Positions 52,234 to 61,257 of a DNA stretch of 64,000 bases are shown piece after piece. Position 1 is the first letter of the stretch, and every line of letters begins with the position of its first letter. This DNA comes from Acidobacteriaceae bacterium. Its GTDB lineage: Bacteria > Acidobacteriota > Terriglobia > Terriglobales > Acidobacteriaceae. A program made the translations under genes and the position numbers. The stretch is from NCBI GenBank assembly GCA_028283625.1, contig JAPWKG010000008.1, positions 124,001-188,000 of the forward strand, in the 5' to 3' direction. The notes under the pieces were generated by a model that saw nothing but the letters and a program-made list of their open reading frames with translations, was not told the DNA's origin and did not search any database.

Positions 52234-53301
52234 TTAGACCGGCTGTTGCTCGGTGACCGTGCTGAGCGTGTTCTCGATGGCGGTGTTGACGTCGGCTGAG
52301 GCGTACTCGGCCGCCACGCGGATCCCGTTCATAATGGCGCGCTCGTTGGAGGAGCCGTGGCCGACGATAGCGACGCCGCGGACGCCCAGCAACGGTGCGC
52401 CGCCATACTCAGAGTAGTCAAGGCGCTTGCGGAAGGCTTTGAAGGCGCGCTGGGCAAGCAGAGCACCGACCTGAGCGGTGACCGTGGACTTCAGGCTTTC
52501 GCGCAGAGAGGCGTTGACCAGACGGGCGATGCCTTCAGAGGTCTTGAGCGCGACGTTGCCCACGAAGCCGTCGCAGACGACGACGTCGGCGGCCCCGTTG
52601 TACAGGTCGCGGCCTTCGACGTTGCCGAGAAAGTTCAGGATGCCGCGCTCGCCAAGATCCCGCAGCAGGGGCAGGGTGTCGCGGGTGAGCGTGTTGCCCT
52701 TGGAGTCTTCTTCCCCGATGGAGAGCAGGCCGACGCGCGGACGAGCTACGCGGAGCACGTTCTTGGCGTACATGTGGCCCATGACGGCGAATTGCAGCAG
52801 ATTGTCCGGATCGGTGTCGACGTTGGCCCCGACGTCCAGCAGGACGCAGGGCGTGCCCGCCGTGGTGGGCAGCACCGTGGCCAGTGCGGGTCGATCGACG
52901 CCGCGCAGCGAGCCGAGCACCATCTTGGCCGTGGCCATGGCGGCACCGGTGTTTCCTGCCGTGACAAAGCCGGCGGCTTTGCCCTCGCGCACCATCTTGA
53001 GCCCGACCCGCATAGACGAGTCGCGCTTGTTGCGCACGGCCTGAGCCGCCTTGTCCTCCATGGAGATCCATTCGGAGGCCTGAGCGATATAGACAGGGAG
53101 CCGCTCCTTTTTGGAGCCAACGACAAAACCCCCACCAGCCGAAGCGGCGAGGGCTTCCCTTAATTTGGGGCGCAGGAGGTCTTCCGGACCTGCGAGGTGG
53201 ACGCGAACGTCCAACTGACGGCAGGCCAGAATAGCTCCCCGAATCTCGGGATCAGGAGCTTTGTCGCTTCCCATGGCATCGAGGACGATGTCTACTGGCA
53301 T
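52234..53301 (-). CDS. plsX: phosphate acyltransferase PlsX
   Basis: A 355-residue protein starting VDIVLDAMGSDKAP, with AGNTGAAMATAKMVLG, LLDVGANVDTDPDNLLQFA, VEGRDLYNGAADVVVCDGFVGN and LLGVRGVAIVGHGSS. It makes acyl-phosphate from acyl-ACP for phospholipid synthesis. ATG at 53301 is chosen; an upstream TTG is in frame. Classical yceD-rpmF-plsX order. Confidence 0.96.
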   Translation of the reverse strand: MPVDIVLDAMGSDKAPDPEIRGAILACRQLDVRVHLAGPEDLLRPKLREALAASAGGGFVVGSKKERLPVYIAQASEWISMEDKAAQAVRNKRDSSMRVGLKMVREGKAAGFVTAGNTGAAMATAKMVLGSLRGVDRPALATVLPTTAGTPCVLLDVGANVDTDPDNLLQFAVMGHMYAKNVLRVARPRVGLLSIGEEDSKGNTLTRDTLPLLRDLGERGILNFLGNVEGRDLYNGAADVVVCDGFVGNVALKTSEGIARLVNASLRESLKSTVTAQVGALLAQRAFKAFRKRLDYSEYGGAPLLGVRGVAIVGHGSSNERAIMNGIRVAAEYASADVNTAIENTLSTVTEQQPV

Positions 53302-53333
53302 GAAACCCAAAGGGTAGGTACAGCGGAGAAAGC

Positions 53334-53528
53334 TTAGGCTGTAGCTACGGTCTTGTCTGCGGAGTACTGACGGCCCTTGTACTGTCCGCAGTTCTGGCAG
53401 ATGGTGTGCGGGGCACGCTTTGCACCACAGTTGGTGCAGTTGCCTACGCCGGTGTTGGGCGTAAGGAAGTCGTGCGAGCGGCGCTTGGCGGTGCGCTGCT
53501 TGGAGTGGCGGCGCTTAGGATTCGGCAT
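53334..53528 (-). CDS. rpmF: 50S ribosomal protein L32
   Basis: A 64-residue protein starting PNPKRRHSKQRTAKRR, with four zinc-binding cysteines C31, C34, C44 and C47 (the C+ form of L32). Located between yceD and plsX as in most bacteria. Confidence 0.97.
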   Translation of the reverse strand: MPNPKRRHSKQRTAKRRSHDFLTPNTGVGNCTNCGAKRAPHTICQNCGQYKGRQYSADKTVATA

Positions 53529-53617
53529 TGGTGTTCCTCTCAGGCGTTCACGCCTGAGCCCCGGGAAAAGTCCCGGTGCATTCGGGTGAACTCAGAAGTC
53601 AAAAATTCTTGCGGTGC

Positions 53618-54169
53618 TTAGGCTTTGCGATCGGTTCCCAACCCAGCCAGTGCATTCCAGCGCTGGTCGGAGGGCTTCTCACTGCAGTTGCAGGCCGTTG
53701 TGTTGCGATTGACGCCGCACTGCGGGCACAAGCCTTTGCAATCCTCGCGGCAGAGGGTTCGTCCGGGCAGGCCAAGAAGCACCTGTTCGCGCACAGCGTC
53801 CTCGAGCCGCAGGCCGCTTTGTTCATAATACCCGATTTCTGTCTCGTCTTCCGAAATTGCGTGTTCGCCAGTGGCAGCATCGGCACTGGCGGGGCGGAAG
53901 ATGAGGTCAAAGGAGCCGTGAAGATGCTGTTGGACGGGTTCCAGGCAGCGGGCGCAGAGAAGCTCGAAGTTTCCTTCGAAGCGGGCGCGAAGGCGAATGT
54001 CTTCAACGATTTCGCGGGGGCCGCGGTGTTCGAGAATCAGGTCGGCCTGGCCTTTGACGGCGAGCGGGCCGCTCTGGCGCGTATCGGGAGCATACTCCAG
54101 CTCGCCTTCCGGGATGGAGAGGTCGAAGTGGAGAGATTCCTCGGCGATCAGTTCCGGTGTAATCAGCAT
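53618..54169 (-). CDS. YceD/DUF177-family protein
   Basis: A 183-residue protein with LLCARCLEPVQQHLHGSFDLIF and a C-terminal cysteine cluster CREDCKGLCPQCGVN...CNC, as in YceD proteins (implicated in 23S rRNA/large-subunit accumulation). GGGAGGTGGGC precedes the ATG. Immediately upstream of rpmF. Confidence 0.92.
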   Translation of the reverse strand: MLITPELIAEESLHFDLSIPEGELEYAPDTRQSGPLAVKGQADLILEHRGPREIVEDIRLRARFEGNFELLCARCLEPVQQHLHGSFDLIFRPASADAATGEHAISEDETEIGYYEQSGLRLEDAVREQVLLGLPGRTLCREDCKGLCPQCGVNRNTTACNCSEKPSDQRWNALAGLGTDRKA

Positions 54170-54334
54170 GGTTTGCCCACCTCCCGAGGGGTCCTGGAAC
54201 TATTTTAGTCCCTGACGCGTAAGCAGATGCATTGACCGGGCAAGGGCGCTGTGCAGGATGGCAGAGCCGTGTACTGTAGTAACGCGAGCGTCCGGCCTGT
54301 TTGCCTGGCCGCGTTTTTTCCGGAGGAGTTTCTT

Positions 54335-56173
54335 TTGCCTATTCAACCTGTTCACACACTCGCCTGCTGTCTTCTGCTCGTGCCGGGTGCTTCTGCCCAA
54401 ACCGGGGCCAAGCCTGCCGCAGCAGCTTCGGCACCTTCGACGGCTTCGACTGCTGCGCCGGTGGCCGCGGCCAAGCCCGCCTGGATTGTGAAGTCAGACA
54501 GCTACACCGAGCAGCTGCTGAAGGTGAGTCTGAAGTACTCGCCGGAGTCTGCGAGCTATGAAGGGCTGAGCTGGGGCGACCATGAAGTGGGCGTGCCGAC
54601 GCTGGCCAATGAGAAGAAGCAGCGCGCTGAGGAAGAAGCTGTGGTGGCGGAGCTGCAGCGGGAGATCAAGTCTGAGCCGGATGAACGGGTACGGCAGGAT
54701 ATGCAGATCCTGATCAGCGCCGAGACGCTGAGTTTCCGGCAGCAGGATTATGGCTGGGCGCACAAGGTGCCGTTCAGCAACGCGACGATGGGCGTGTACA
54801 GCGGATTGCAGACGCTGCTCGACGATCAGGTTCCGGCGGAGCGGCGCGCGGCCGCGGTGGACCGGTTGAAGGATTATGCGGGGTTGCGCGGGGCGTACCG
54901 CCCGATTGCCACGATTGCAATAGAACGTACGCGCGAACAGATGGCCAAGCCGGACATGGTGTATCCGGCGCGGCAGGAGATGGAGACGCAGCTGGCGCGC
55001 AATGCGGCGGTGCTCGACGGAATTGCGGCGCTGTTTACCAAGTACAAGCTGACGGGCTGGGAGGAGCCGTTTGCGACGCTGAAGGCGCAGCTGACCGCCT
55101 ATGACGAGTTCGAACGCAAGGAGGTTCTGCCGAAGGCGCGCACGGACTTCCGTCTTCCTCCGGAGGAGTACAAGCTCGCGTTTGAGAGCTACGGCATTGA
55201 TCTGCCGCCGGATCAGATCGCCACGATGGCGCATAAGGCGTTCAGCGAATACCAGGCGCAGATGAAGCCGCTGGCGGCGGAGATTGCGCAGGAGCACGGC
55301 TGGAAGTCGAGCGACTATCGCGATGTGATCCGCGAGCTGAAGAAGCAGCAGCTGGAAGGCGATGAGATTCTGCCGTTCTACGAGAATCGTCTGCACGAGA
55401 TTGAAAAGATTATCGTGGCCGAGCAGCTGGTGACGCTGCCGGAGCGTCCGGCGCTGATCCGCCTGGGCACGGAGGCCGAGAGCGCGCAGCAGCCGGCGCC
55501 GCATATGGTGCCTCCGCCGTTTCTGAACAATACGGGGCAGCGCGGGGTCTTTGTGCTGCCGCTGAATATGCCCGCGGGGCCGGGACAGACCAAGGCGACG
55601 AAGGTGGACGATTACACCTTTGACGCGGCGAGCTGGACGTTGATTGCGCACGAGGCGCGGCCGGGCCATGAGCTGCAGTTTGACTCGATGGTGGAGCATG
55701 GCGTGTCCAAGGCGCGCGCAATGTATGCCTTCAACTCAACCAATGCCGAGGGCTGGGGGCTGTACTCGGAGTACATCATGATGCCGTTCATGCCGAAGGA
55801 AGGGCAGCTGATTTCACTGCAGTTCCGTCTGCTGCGTGCGGCGCGCGCGTTCCTGGACCCGGAGCTGCAGGCAGGCAAGATTACGCCGCAGCAGGCGATG
55901 AAGGTGTTGACCGACGATGGCTGCTTCTCGGTGCCCTTTGCCAACCAGGAGGTGGAACGCTACACCTTCCGGATGCCGGGACAGGCCAACAGCTACTTCT
56001 ACGGCTACACGCGTCTGCTGGCGCTGCGGAAGGAAACCGAGGCCGCGCTGGGGCCGAAGTTCAACGCGCTGCGCTTCCACGACTTTCTGCTGGCGCAGGG
56101 GCTGCTGCCGCCGAACCTGATGCAGAAGGCGGTGGAGGAAGACTTTATCCCGGCGGAGAAGGCAAGGCCCTAG
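54335..56173 (+). CDS. exported DUF885-family protein (putative metallopeptidase-like)
   Basis: A 612-residue DUF885 protein with a signal peptide (PIQPVHTLACCLLLVPGASAQ). The zinc-like motif is HEARPGHELQ near residue 435, followed by EGWGLYSEYIM, both typical of the family. The start is the TTG at 54335, eight bases after GGAGG; a GTG at 54251 is in frame but would spoil the signal peptide and has no binding site. Function is assumed peptidase-like from distant similarity; substrate unknown. Confidence 0.88.
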   Translation: MPIQPVHTLACCLLLVPGASAQTGAKPAAAASAPSTASTAAPVAAAKPAWIVKSDSYTEQLLKVSLKYSPESASYEGLSWGDHEVGVPTLANEKKQRAEEEAVVAELQREIKSEPDERVRQDMQILISAETLSFRQQDYGWAHKVPFSNATMGVYSGLQTLLDDQVPAERRAAAVDRLKDYAGLRGAYRPIATIAIERTREQMAKPDMVYPARQEMETQLARNAAVLDGIAALFTKYKLTGWEEPFATLKAQLTAYDEFERKEVLPKARTDFRLPPEEYKLAFESYGIDLPPDQIATMAHKAFSEYQAQMKPLAAEIAQEHGWKSSDYRDVIRELKKQQLEGDEILPFYENRLHEIEKIIVAEQLVTLPERPALIRLGTEAESAQQPAPHMVPPPFLNNTGQRGVFVLPLNMPAGPGQTKATKVDDYTFDAASWTLIAHEARPGHELQFDSMVEHGVSKARAMYAFNSTNAEGWGLYSEYIMMPFMPKEGQLISLQFRLLRAARAFLDPELQAGKITPQQAMKVLTDDGCFSVPFANQEVERYTFRMPGQANSYFYGYTRLLALRKETEAALGPKFNALRFHDFLLAQGLLPPNLMQKAVEEDFIPAEKARP

Positions 56174-56189
56174 CTGGCGGGAGAGTGGG

Positions 56190-56217
56190 AACGAGGCAGG
56201 CCTCAGGCCTGTCTCGT
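56190..56217. terminator. terminator between the DUF885 and thiE-like genes
   Basis: AACGAG-G-CAGGCCT pairs with AGGCCTG-T-CTCGTT (one internal mismatch), followed by TTCATTTT on the plus strand. It lies between convergent genes and abuts the stop of the leftward gene. Confidence 0.7.
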
Positions 56218-56218
56218 T

Positions 56219-56800
56219 TCATTTTGCGGGGAGATCTTTTGCTGGGAGATCCTGAAAGAGGCGGATGGCGGCGATGCCGGCGGCTCCCGCGGCGAGGCAC
56301 TCCGGCGTATTGGCGTGGGTGACGCCGCCGAGCGCGAGGACGGGCGTGCGGCCGGCGAGGGTGCAGGCCTGGCGCAGCAAGGCGAGCCCGCTGCCGGGAG
56401 TGAGGAGCTCTCCGGCGACGCGTTTTTCATAGACCGGGCCGAAGAGCAGGAGGTCGCAGCCTTCGGTGAGCGAACGGCTGACGTCGGCGAGGCTGTGGCA
56501 GCTGCGGCTGACAAAGGCTCCGGGGAAGATGGAGCGGACCTGGAGGGCGGAAAGCTCAGTGTCGGCCGAGGTAAGGTGCACGCCGTGGGCTCCCGCAGCG
56601 AGGGCGACGTCGAGCCGGCCGTTGACGAGCAGGCGGGTGGAGGAGCCTTGCAGCAGATGCGCCCAGTTTTCTGCAAGGCGGAGGAGATCGCCGGCGGGTA
56701 GCCGTTTATCGCGCAGCTGAATGAGGTCAAGGCCTGAGCCTGCCCAGCGCTTGAAAACCTGCGTGGGCGTGGTGTGATCGGCGATGGCCATGCGTACCAT
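56219..56800 (-). CDS. thiamine phosphate synthase-like protein (ThiE/TenI superfamily), divergent
   Basis: A 193-residue TIM-barrel protein with LDLIQLRDKRLPAGDLL, LDVALAAGAHGVHL, GCDLLLFGPVYEKR and LALGGVTHANTPECLAAGA. The order is that of ThiE, but several ThiE catalytic elements differ: NDR reads NGR, the GQED-like segment reads TSAD, and the loop GPxxxTxTK reads GPVYEKRVAG without TK. This is closer to the TenI branch or to a non-catalytic ThiE-like protein. No other thi gene is adjacent. Divergent from the transhydrogenase gene. Confidence 0.75.
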   Translation of the reverse strand: MVRMAIADHTTPTQVFKRWAGSGLDLIQLRDKRLPAGDLLRLAENWAHLLQGSSTRLLVNGRLDVALAAGAHGVHLTSADTELSALQVRSIFPGAFVSRSCHSLADVSRSLTEGCDLLLFGPVYEKRVAGELLTPGSGLALLRQACTLAGRTPVLALGGVTHANTPECLAAGAAGIAAIRLFQDLPAKDLPAK

Positions 56801-56948
56801 GCGAGCTCAGTGTAAGCGGGTTCGGGGTGGCGGGGCGACTCGCGGTTGCCTACTAAGAGGCATAGAATAAGGACGGCTTACACTGCTTCGTCTGAACGTC
56901 TTCGCGAAGCCGGTGGTTCTTCAATCTCCTGGGAGTGCAACTCGACGC

Positions 56949-58343
56949 ATGGCTACTGTGTACGATCTCATCGTGATCGGTTCCGGCCCGGCTGGGCAAC
57001 GTGCCGCGATTTATGGCGCCAAGATGGGCAAGAAGGTTGCCCTGGTGGAAAGCCGGGAGGTGGTTGGCGGTGCCTGCATCAATACCGGCACGATTCCCTC
57101 CAAGACAATGCGCGAGGCTGTGCTGCATCTGAGCGGCTACAACTACAAGTCCATCTACGGGATGAACTACCGCGTGAAGGAACGCATCACGATGGCGGAT
57201 CTGGCCTTCCGTGTGCAGCATGTGATCAAGACTGAGGTCGACGTGACGGATGCGCAGCTCTCGCGCAACAACGTTGAGATGCTGACCGGTGTGGCGAGCT
57301 TTGAAGATCCGACCCATGTGAAGGTCACCAACTCCAAGGGCTCGCAGATTTACGAGGCCCGGAATGTTCTGATTGCGACGGGAACGAAGCCTGCGATCAG
57401 CCCGAAGGTGCCGATCAACGGCACGAACATCATCAACAGCGACCTGATTCTGAACCTGACGACGCTGCCTCAGACCATGATTGTGGTGGGTGGCGGCGTG
57501 ATCGGCGTGGAGTACTGCTGCATGTTCGCGGCGCTGGGTGTGCGGGTGACGCTGATTGAACGCCGTCCGCGCCTGCTGGAGTTTGCCGATACCGAGATTG
57601 TGGAAGCGCTGAGCTATCACCTGCGCGATGCGCGCGTGACGATGCGTTTGAACGAAGAAGTCGAGTCGGTGGAAGAGATTGACGGCAAGGTCGTTGCGAC
57701 GCTGGAGTCCAAGAAGAAGCTGCAGGGCGATGCGCTGCTGTATGCCGTGGGACGCCAGGGCAATGTGGACGAGCTGAACCTGGCCAACGCTGGCATTGAA
57801 TCTGATAACCGCGGCCGTATTCCGGTGGACAAGGACTTCCGCACCAAGTGTCCAACGGTGTTTGCAGCCGGCGACGTGATCGGCTTTCCGTCTTTGGCCT
57901 CCGTGTCGATGGAGCAGGGCCGGATTGCGGCGGCGCGAGCGTTTGGCGACGATACGATCGTTTCCAACCCGAGCTTCTATCCGTACGGCATTTATACGAT
58001 TCCGGAGATCAGCTTCATCGGTAAGACCGAAGAGCAGCTGACCGAGGAGGACGTTCCGTATGAAGTGGGCTTGGCCTACTACCGCGAGATTGCGCGCGGC
58101 CAGATTCGCGGCGATACGACGGGCCGCCTGAAGTTGATCTTCCACCGCGAAACGCACGCGATTCTGGGTGTGCACATCATTGGCGAAGGCGCCAGCGAGC
58201 TGCTGCACATTGGGCAGGCGGTGATGGCGCTGGGCGGAAAGATCGACTACTTCGTCGAGACGGTTTTCAACTACCCGACGCTGGCCGAGTGTTACAAGGT
58301 GGCTGCGTTCAACGGTTTGAACCGCGTTTCCAAACTGGACTAA
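56949..58343 (+). CDS. sthA: soluble pyridine nucleotide transhydrogenase (Si-specific NAD(P)+ transhydrogenase)
   Basis: A 464-residue flavoprotein of the disulfide-reductase fold: FAD motif GSGPAGQRAA at 11-20, NAD motif VVGGGVIGVEYCCMF, and GDVIGFPSLASVSMEQGR. The region that holds a redox disulfide in relatives reads GACINTGTIPSK, with a single cysteine (C43), as in Sth. It balances NADPH and NADH in the cytoplasm. Start at 56949 fits the family N-terminus. A strong terminator follows. Confidence 0.93.
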   Translation: MATVYDLIVIGSGPAGQRAAIYGAKMGKKVALVESREVVGGACINTGTIPSKTMREAVLHLSGYNYKSIYGMNYRVKERITMADLAFRVQHVIKTEVDVTDAQLSRNNVEMLTGVASFEDPTHVKVTNSKGSQIYEARNVLIATGTKPAISPKVPINGTNIINSDLILNLTTLPQTMIVVGGGVIGVEYCCMFAALGVRVTLIERRPRLLEFADTEIVEALSYHLRDARVTMRLNEEVESVEEIDGKVVATLESKKKLQGDALLYAVGRQGNVDELNLANAGIESDNRGRIPVDKDFRTKCPTVFAAGDVIGFPSLASVSMEQGRIAAARAFGDDTIVSNPSFYPYGIYTIPEISFIGKTEEQLTEEDVPYEVGLAYYREIARGQIRGDTTGRLKLIFHRETHAILGVHIIGEGASELLHIGQAVMALGGKIDYFVETVFNYPTLAECYKVAAFNGLNRVSKLD

Positions 58344-58374
58344 CGCCTGTTTCGCATGGCCTGTTGTTTGCCGG

Positions 58375-58402
58375 AAAAGCCACGCTGGCCAGCGTGGCTT
58401 TT
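58375..58402 (+). terminator. perfect palindromic terminator after sthA
   Basis: AAAAGCCACGCTGG is immediately followed by its exact complement CCAGCGTGGCTTTT; the A and T tails make it functional in both directions. Confidence 0.85.
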
Positions 58403-58469
58403 CTGCATTTGCGGCAAAGCCCCGGCGCGAGGCGGCGTTGCAGGGTGCGGCGCGGTGAGCGATCGGGTG

Positions 58470-58499
58470 TTGACGGTGTACGCTTGTGCCAGATAAGGT
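58470..58499 (+). promoter_or_regulatory. candidate promoter of the ROK gene
   Basis: TTGACG at 58470-58475 and ATAAGG/TAAGGT at 58493-58499, spacing 17-18, about 75 bases before the GTG start. The intervening leader contains a short TTGCC/GGCAA hairpin. Confidence 0.4.
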
Positions 58500-58573
58500 C
58501 TCAAAACCTCATGGGGAATTTGCCCGCGAGGCAAGAGCCGACAATGCCGCGGCAATCCTATGGAGGTTCCCCC

Positions 58574-59548
58574 GTGCCTACGACGCCTGATCTAGTGGAA
58601 GAGCAACCGACAACCGGACAGGAGCGCCGCACCTCGATCGGCGTGATTCTCGCCGAGCGCGTGTACGCGGTGGTGGCCCATGACGGCAAGGCCGCAGGCG
58701 CGATGGTGCGGTATCCGGATGGGCCTGCGCCTGCGGATGCCGATGAGGACGACTCGCTGGTCGAGCTGCCGACCGAGGCCCTGGTGAAGGCCATTGCCGA
58801 TACGGTGGAGCAGTTGTCCGCGGGACACCGGGACGATCTGGGCGGTATTGGTCTGGCGCTGCCCGGGCTGGTGAACCACGGTGTGGTGGACGAGGCGCCG
58901 AATCTGCCGCAGCTGAAGGGCGCGCATGTGGAGGCGCTGCTGGCTGCGGAGCTGGCTTCGCGCGGTATCAAGGTACCGGTCTGTGCGCTGAACGATGCGG
59001 ATGCGATGGCCGCTGGGCTGGCCTCGACGCACGGCAAGCTGGATCACAAGATCAGGGTGTGGACGCTGGGTACGGGCATCGGCTACGGCGTGTATCCGTT
59101 TACGCCGGGCGTATGGGAGGGCGGCCACACGGTGGTGACGCTCGACGAGAAGGAAAACTACTGCGGCTGCGGCGGCAAGGGCCATCTGGAAGGCATTATG
59201 GGGCACCGCGCGATGCGGCTGCGCTTCCTCGACATGGAGCCGGAGGAGGTCTTTGAGGCTGCCAACCGCAAGCCGAATCCGGATGCGCGCTGCCTGGAGT
59301 TCAAGCGCCTGTGGCACAGGGCGATGGCTGCGGCGACGGCAAGTTCGATCCACGTCTCCGGTGGAGGGAAGTTCTACTTTACGGGCTACAACGTACGCTT
59401 TCTCGATCTGTCGATGCTGAAGGAGTACCTGAGCGAGATGGTGAAGATGAGCTGCCTGCAGAACTATTCGCTGGAGATCGTCGAGGATGCGCAGTCGGTG
59501 CGCGCGCTGGGCGCGGCGGTGGCCGGTTTGCAGCAGGCTCGCTGCTAA
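58574..59548 (+). CDS. ROK-family protein (sugar kinase/regulator fold)
   Basis: A 324-residue protein of the ROK (ASKHA-fold) family. The phosphate loop LGTGIGYGVYPFTPGVWEGG and the zinc signature region YCGCGGKGHLEGIMG are visible, together with IGLALPGLVNHGVV. No helix-turn-helix is present, so a sugar kinase role is likelier than repressor; the zinc motif is shorter in cysteines than the classical form (C-G-C-G-G-K-G-H). The GTG start follows GGAGG by seven bases; the frame upstream is open but unsupported. Confidence 0.82.
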   Translation: MPTTPDLVEEQPTTGQERRTSIGVILAERVYAVVAHDGKAAGAMVRYPDGPAPADADEDDSLVELPTEALVKAIADTVEQLSAGHRDDLGGIGLALPGLVNHGVVDEAPNLPQLKGAHVEALLAAELASRGIKVPVCALNDADAMAAGLASTHGKLDHKIRVWTLGTGIGYGVYPFTPGVWEGGHTVVTLDEKENYCGCGGKGHLEGIMGHRAMRLRFLDMEPEEVFEAANRKPNPDARCLEFKRLWHRAMAAATASSIHVSGGGKFYFTGYNVRFLDLSMLKEYLSEMVKMSCLQNYSLEIVEDAQSVRALGAAVAGLQQARC

Positions 59549-59575
59549 CGAACGAAGGTGTGCGGGACGCGAAGC

Positions 59576-59602
59576 AAAGGGCACGCCGCTGGCGTGCCCT
59601 TT
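59576..59602. terminator. bidirectional terminator between the ROK gene and mutM
   Basis: AAAGGGCACGCC pairs exactly with GGCGTGCCCTTT around a GCT loop; convergent genes on both sides. Confidence 0.85.
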
Positions 59603-59626
59603 CTGCGTGCAGTGGCGCGCCTGGGC

Positions 59627-60433
59627 CTAGCGCTGGCAGTGCGGGCAGTAGACGGTGGTACGTCCGCCGACGGTGAGCTTTTTGAGTGTTGTGGCGCAGC
59701 TCAGGCATGGCTGTCCGGCGCGGCTGTAGACCTTGTGTTCAAGCTGGAAGAAGCCGCGGACGCCGTCGGCATCGACGTAGTCAGAGACGGAGGAGCCGCC
59801 GAGCTGGATGGCGTGCCGGAGCACGGATTGCAGGGCGCTGTGCAGAGCGAGGAGCTCGGCGCGGGTGAGCTTGCCGGCCTGGCGGGTGGGGCGGATGGAG
59901 GCGCGAAAGAGGCTTTCGTCGGCGTAGATGTTGCCGATGCCGTGCAGCAGGGACTGGTTGAGCAGAGCGGCTTTGATGGCGAGCTTGCGGCCTTTGAAGA
60001 GAACGGCGAAGTCTTCCGGAGAGATGGTGGTGGGCTCGCGTCCGGGGCCCTGGTAGTCGGTGGCCAGCGAGAGGCGGCCGAAGCGGCGTGCGTCGACGAA
60101 GCGCAGCTCGCGCCCGTCGGCGAGCGCGAGCACGGCGTGGGTGTGGGGCGGTAGCGGGACTTCGGCCGCGGAGACGAGCAGGCGTCCGGTCATGCCGAGG
60201 TGCACGAGGAACTGCGCGGTGTGCTTGCCGCGCCGGGTGAGGTCGAGCGCGATGGTTTTGCCGATGCGGCGGACGCGGGCGATGGTGGCGCCGGTGAGTG
60301 CCTCGACGAGGTCAGGCTCGGGGGTTTTGAAGGTCTGGGGCTTGCCGCTGGTCCAGACGCTGCGGATGCGTTGGCCGTGGACGCGCTCGTGCACGCCGTT
60401 GGCTACGGTTTCGACTTCGGGTAACTCAGGCAC
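59627..60433 (-). CDS. mutM: formamidopyrimidine-DNA glycosylase MutM (Fpg)
   Basis: A 268-residue base-excision repair enzyme. The catalytic N-terminus PELPEVETV (Pro1 and Glu2 after Met removal), FLVHLGMTGRL, IGNIYADESLF and the C-terminal zinc finger with four cysteines (CLSC and CPHC) are all present. It removes oxidised purines such as 8-oxoG. The start codon is GTG. Confidence 0.96.
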   Translation of the reverse strand: MPELPEVETVANGVHERVHGQRIRSVWTSGKPQTFKTPEPDLVEALTGATIARVRRIGKTIALDLTRRGKHTAQFLVHLGMTGRLLVSAAEVPLPPHTHAVLALADGRELRFVDARRFGRLSLATDYQGPGREPTTISPEDFAVLFKGRKLAIKAALLNQSLLHGIGNIYADESLFRASIRPTRQAGKLTRAELLALHSALQSVLRHAIQLGGSSVSDYVDADGVRGFFQLEHKVYSRAGQPCLSCATTLKKLTVGGRTTVYCPHCQR

Positions 60434-60544
60434 GAGTCCAGTTTACCGGCCGCGGAGACGGGCGGGCGTCCCGGCGGAAACAACGGTATTTCTGCCAAAA
60501 CAGCAGGATGCGCTATAGTGACTGCACTGCTCTATCCCCTACTT

Positions 60545-61165
60545 ATGCTGAGTTTTCGAGCACTTTGCCCCCTTCTTACTCTGGCCTCCATCGGCCTTCC
60601 TCTTTCCTTGCGCGCACAGGGTGCGCTTCCGGAGGCGCCGCCTCCGAGCTCGCTGCGAACGCTGGATCTTGAACCCGCGCCGATGCCGGCCGCGAGCAAA
60701 GCTCCGATTGCCGATGTGCCAGTAAAACCGAAAGAGGTTTGCGGCGGCGCGGCGGAGGGTGTCTATGGCGATTCCTTCGCCGCGCCGCCGGCTCTGACCG
60801 GCCAGCTGACGGCGTATGTGCGGAATGTGAATTCGAGGATTTTGGGGGAGTGGAATCAGCGGTCGCGCCACGACTTTTCCAGTCATGTCGGCAAGCCGCA
60901 TGTGACGCTGGTGCGGTTCGTGATTTACCCGGACGGCACCTATGTGGACCCCGAGGTGACGCAGCGCAGCGGCTATGCGCTGGACGACACACGCGCGCTG
61001 GCCGCTATACGGCACAACACGTCGTTCCCGGCGCTGCCTGCGGGGATGAGCCATCCGGTGCTGATGTGTATGCGTTTTGGCTACAACACGGATCTCGACG
61101 GAATGACCTCAGCCAAGGACCAGCAGTGGCTGAACAAGGCCGTGGACAAAAAGGCGTCCGAGTAG
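60545..61165 (+). CDS. exported TonB C-terminal-domain-like protein
   Basis: A 206-residue protein with signal peptide (about 1-24, LSLRAQG) and a TonB-C-like module near the end: KPHVTLVRFVIYPDGTYVDP, then VTQRSGYALDDTRALAAIRH. There is no membrane anchor or Pro/Glu-Lys spacer of true TonB apart from a short Pro-rich stretch, so it is likely a periplasmic TonB-C family protein. ATG at 60545 is preferred over GTG at 60518, since TATAGT at 60514-60519 looks like the -10 box of its promoter. Divergent from mutM. Confidence 0.78.
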   Translation: MLSFRALCPLLTLASIGLPLSLRAQGALPEAPPPSSLRTLDLEPAPMPAASKAPIADVPVKPKEVCGGAAEGVYGDSFAAPPALTGQLTAYVRNVNSRILGEWNQRSRHDFSSHVGKPHVTLVRFVIYPDGTYVDPEVTQRSGYALDDTRALAAIRHNTSFPALPAGMSHPVLMCMRFGYNTDLDGMTSAKDQQWLNKAVDKKASE

Positions 61166-61192
61166 CGGGTGCGCGCGCCGGGTGTGAGCCGG

Positions 61193-61198
61193 TATAAT
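61193..61198 (+). promoter_or_regulatory. -10 box of the purA promoter
   Basis: A perfect TATAAT, with a poor -35 region (TGCGCG at 17 bases). Transcription would start near 61205, leaving either an about 8-base leader to the GTG at 61213 or an about 53-base leader to the GTG at 61258. Confidence 0.5.
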
Positions 61199-61257
61199 GA
61201 CACAAAGGCGCGGTGATTTCTTCCCGCGTACTTTGTCCCCCGGAGCTCATCCCGCTC

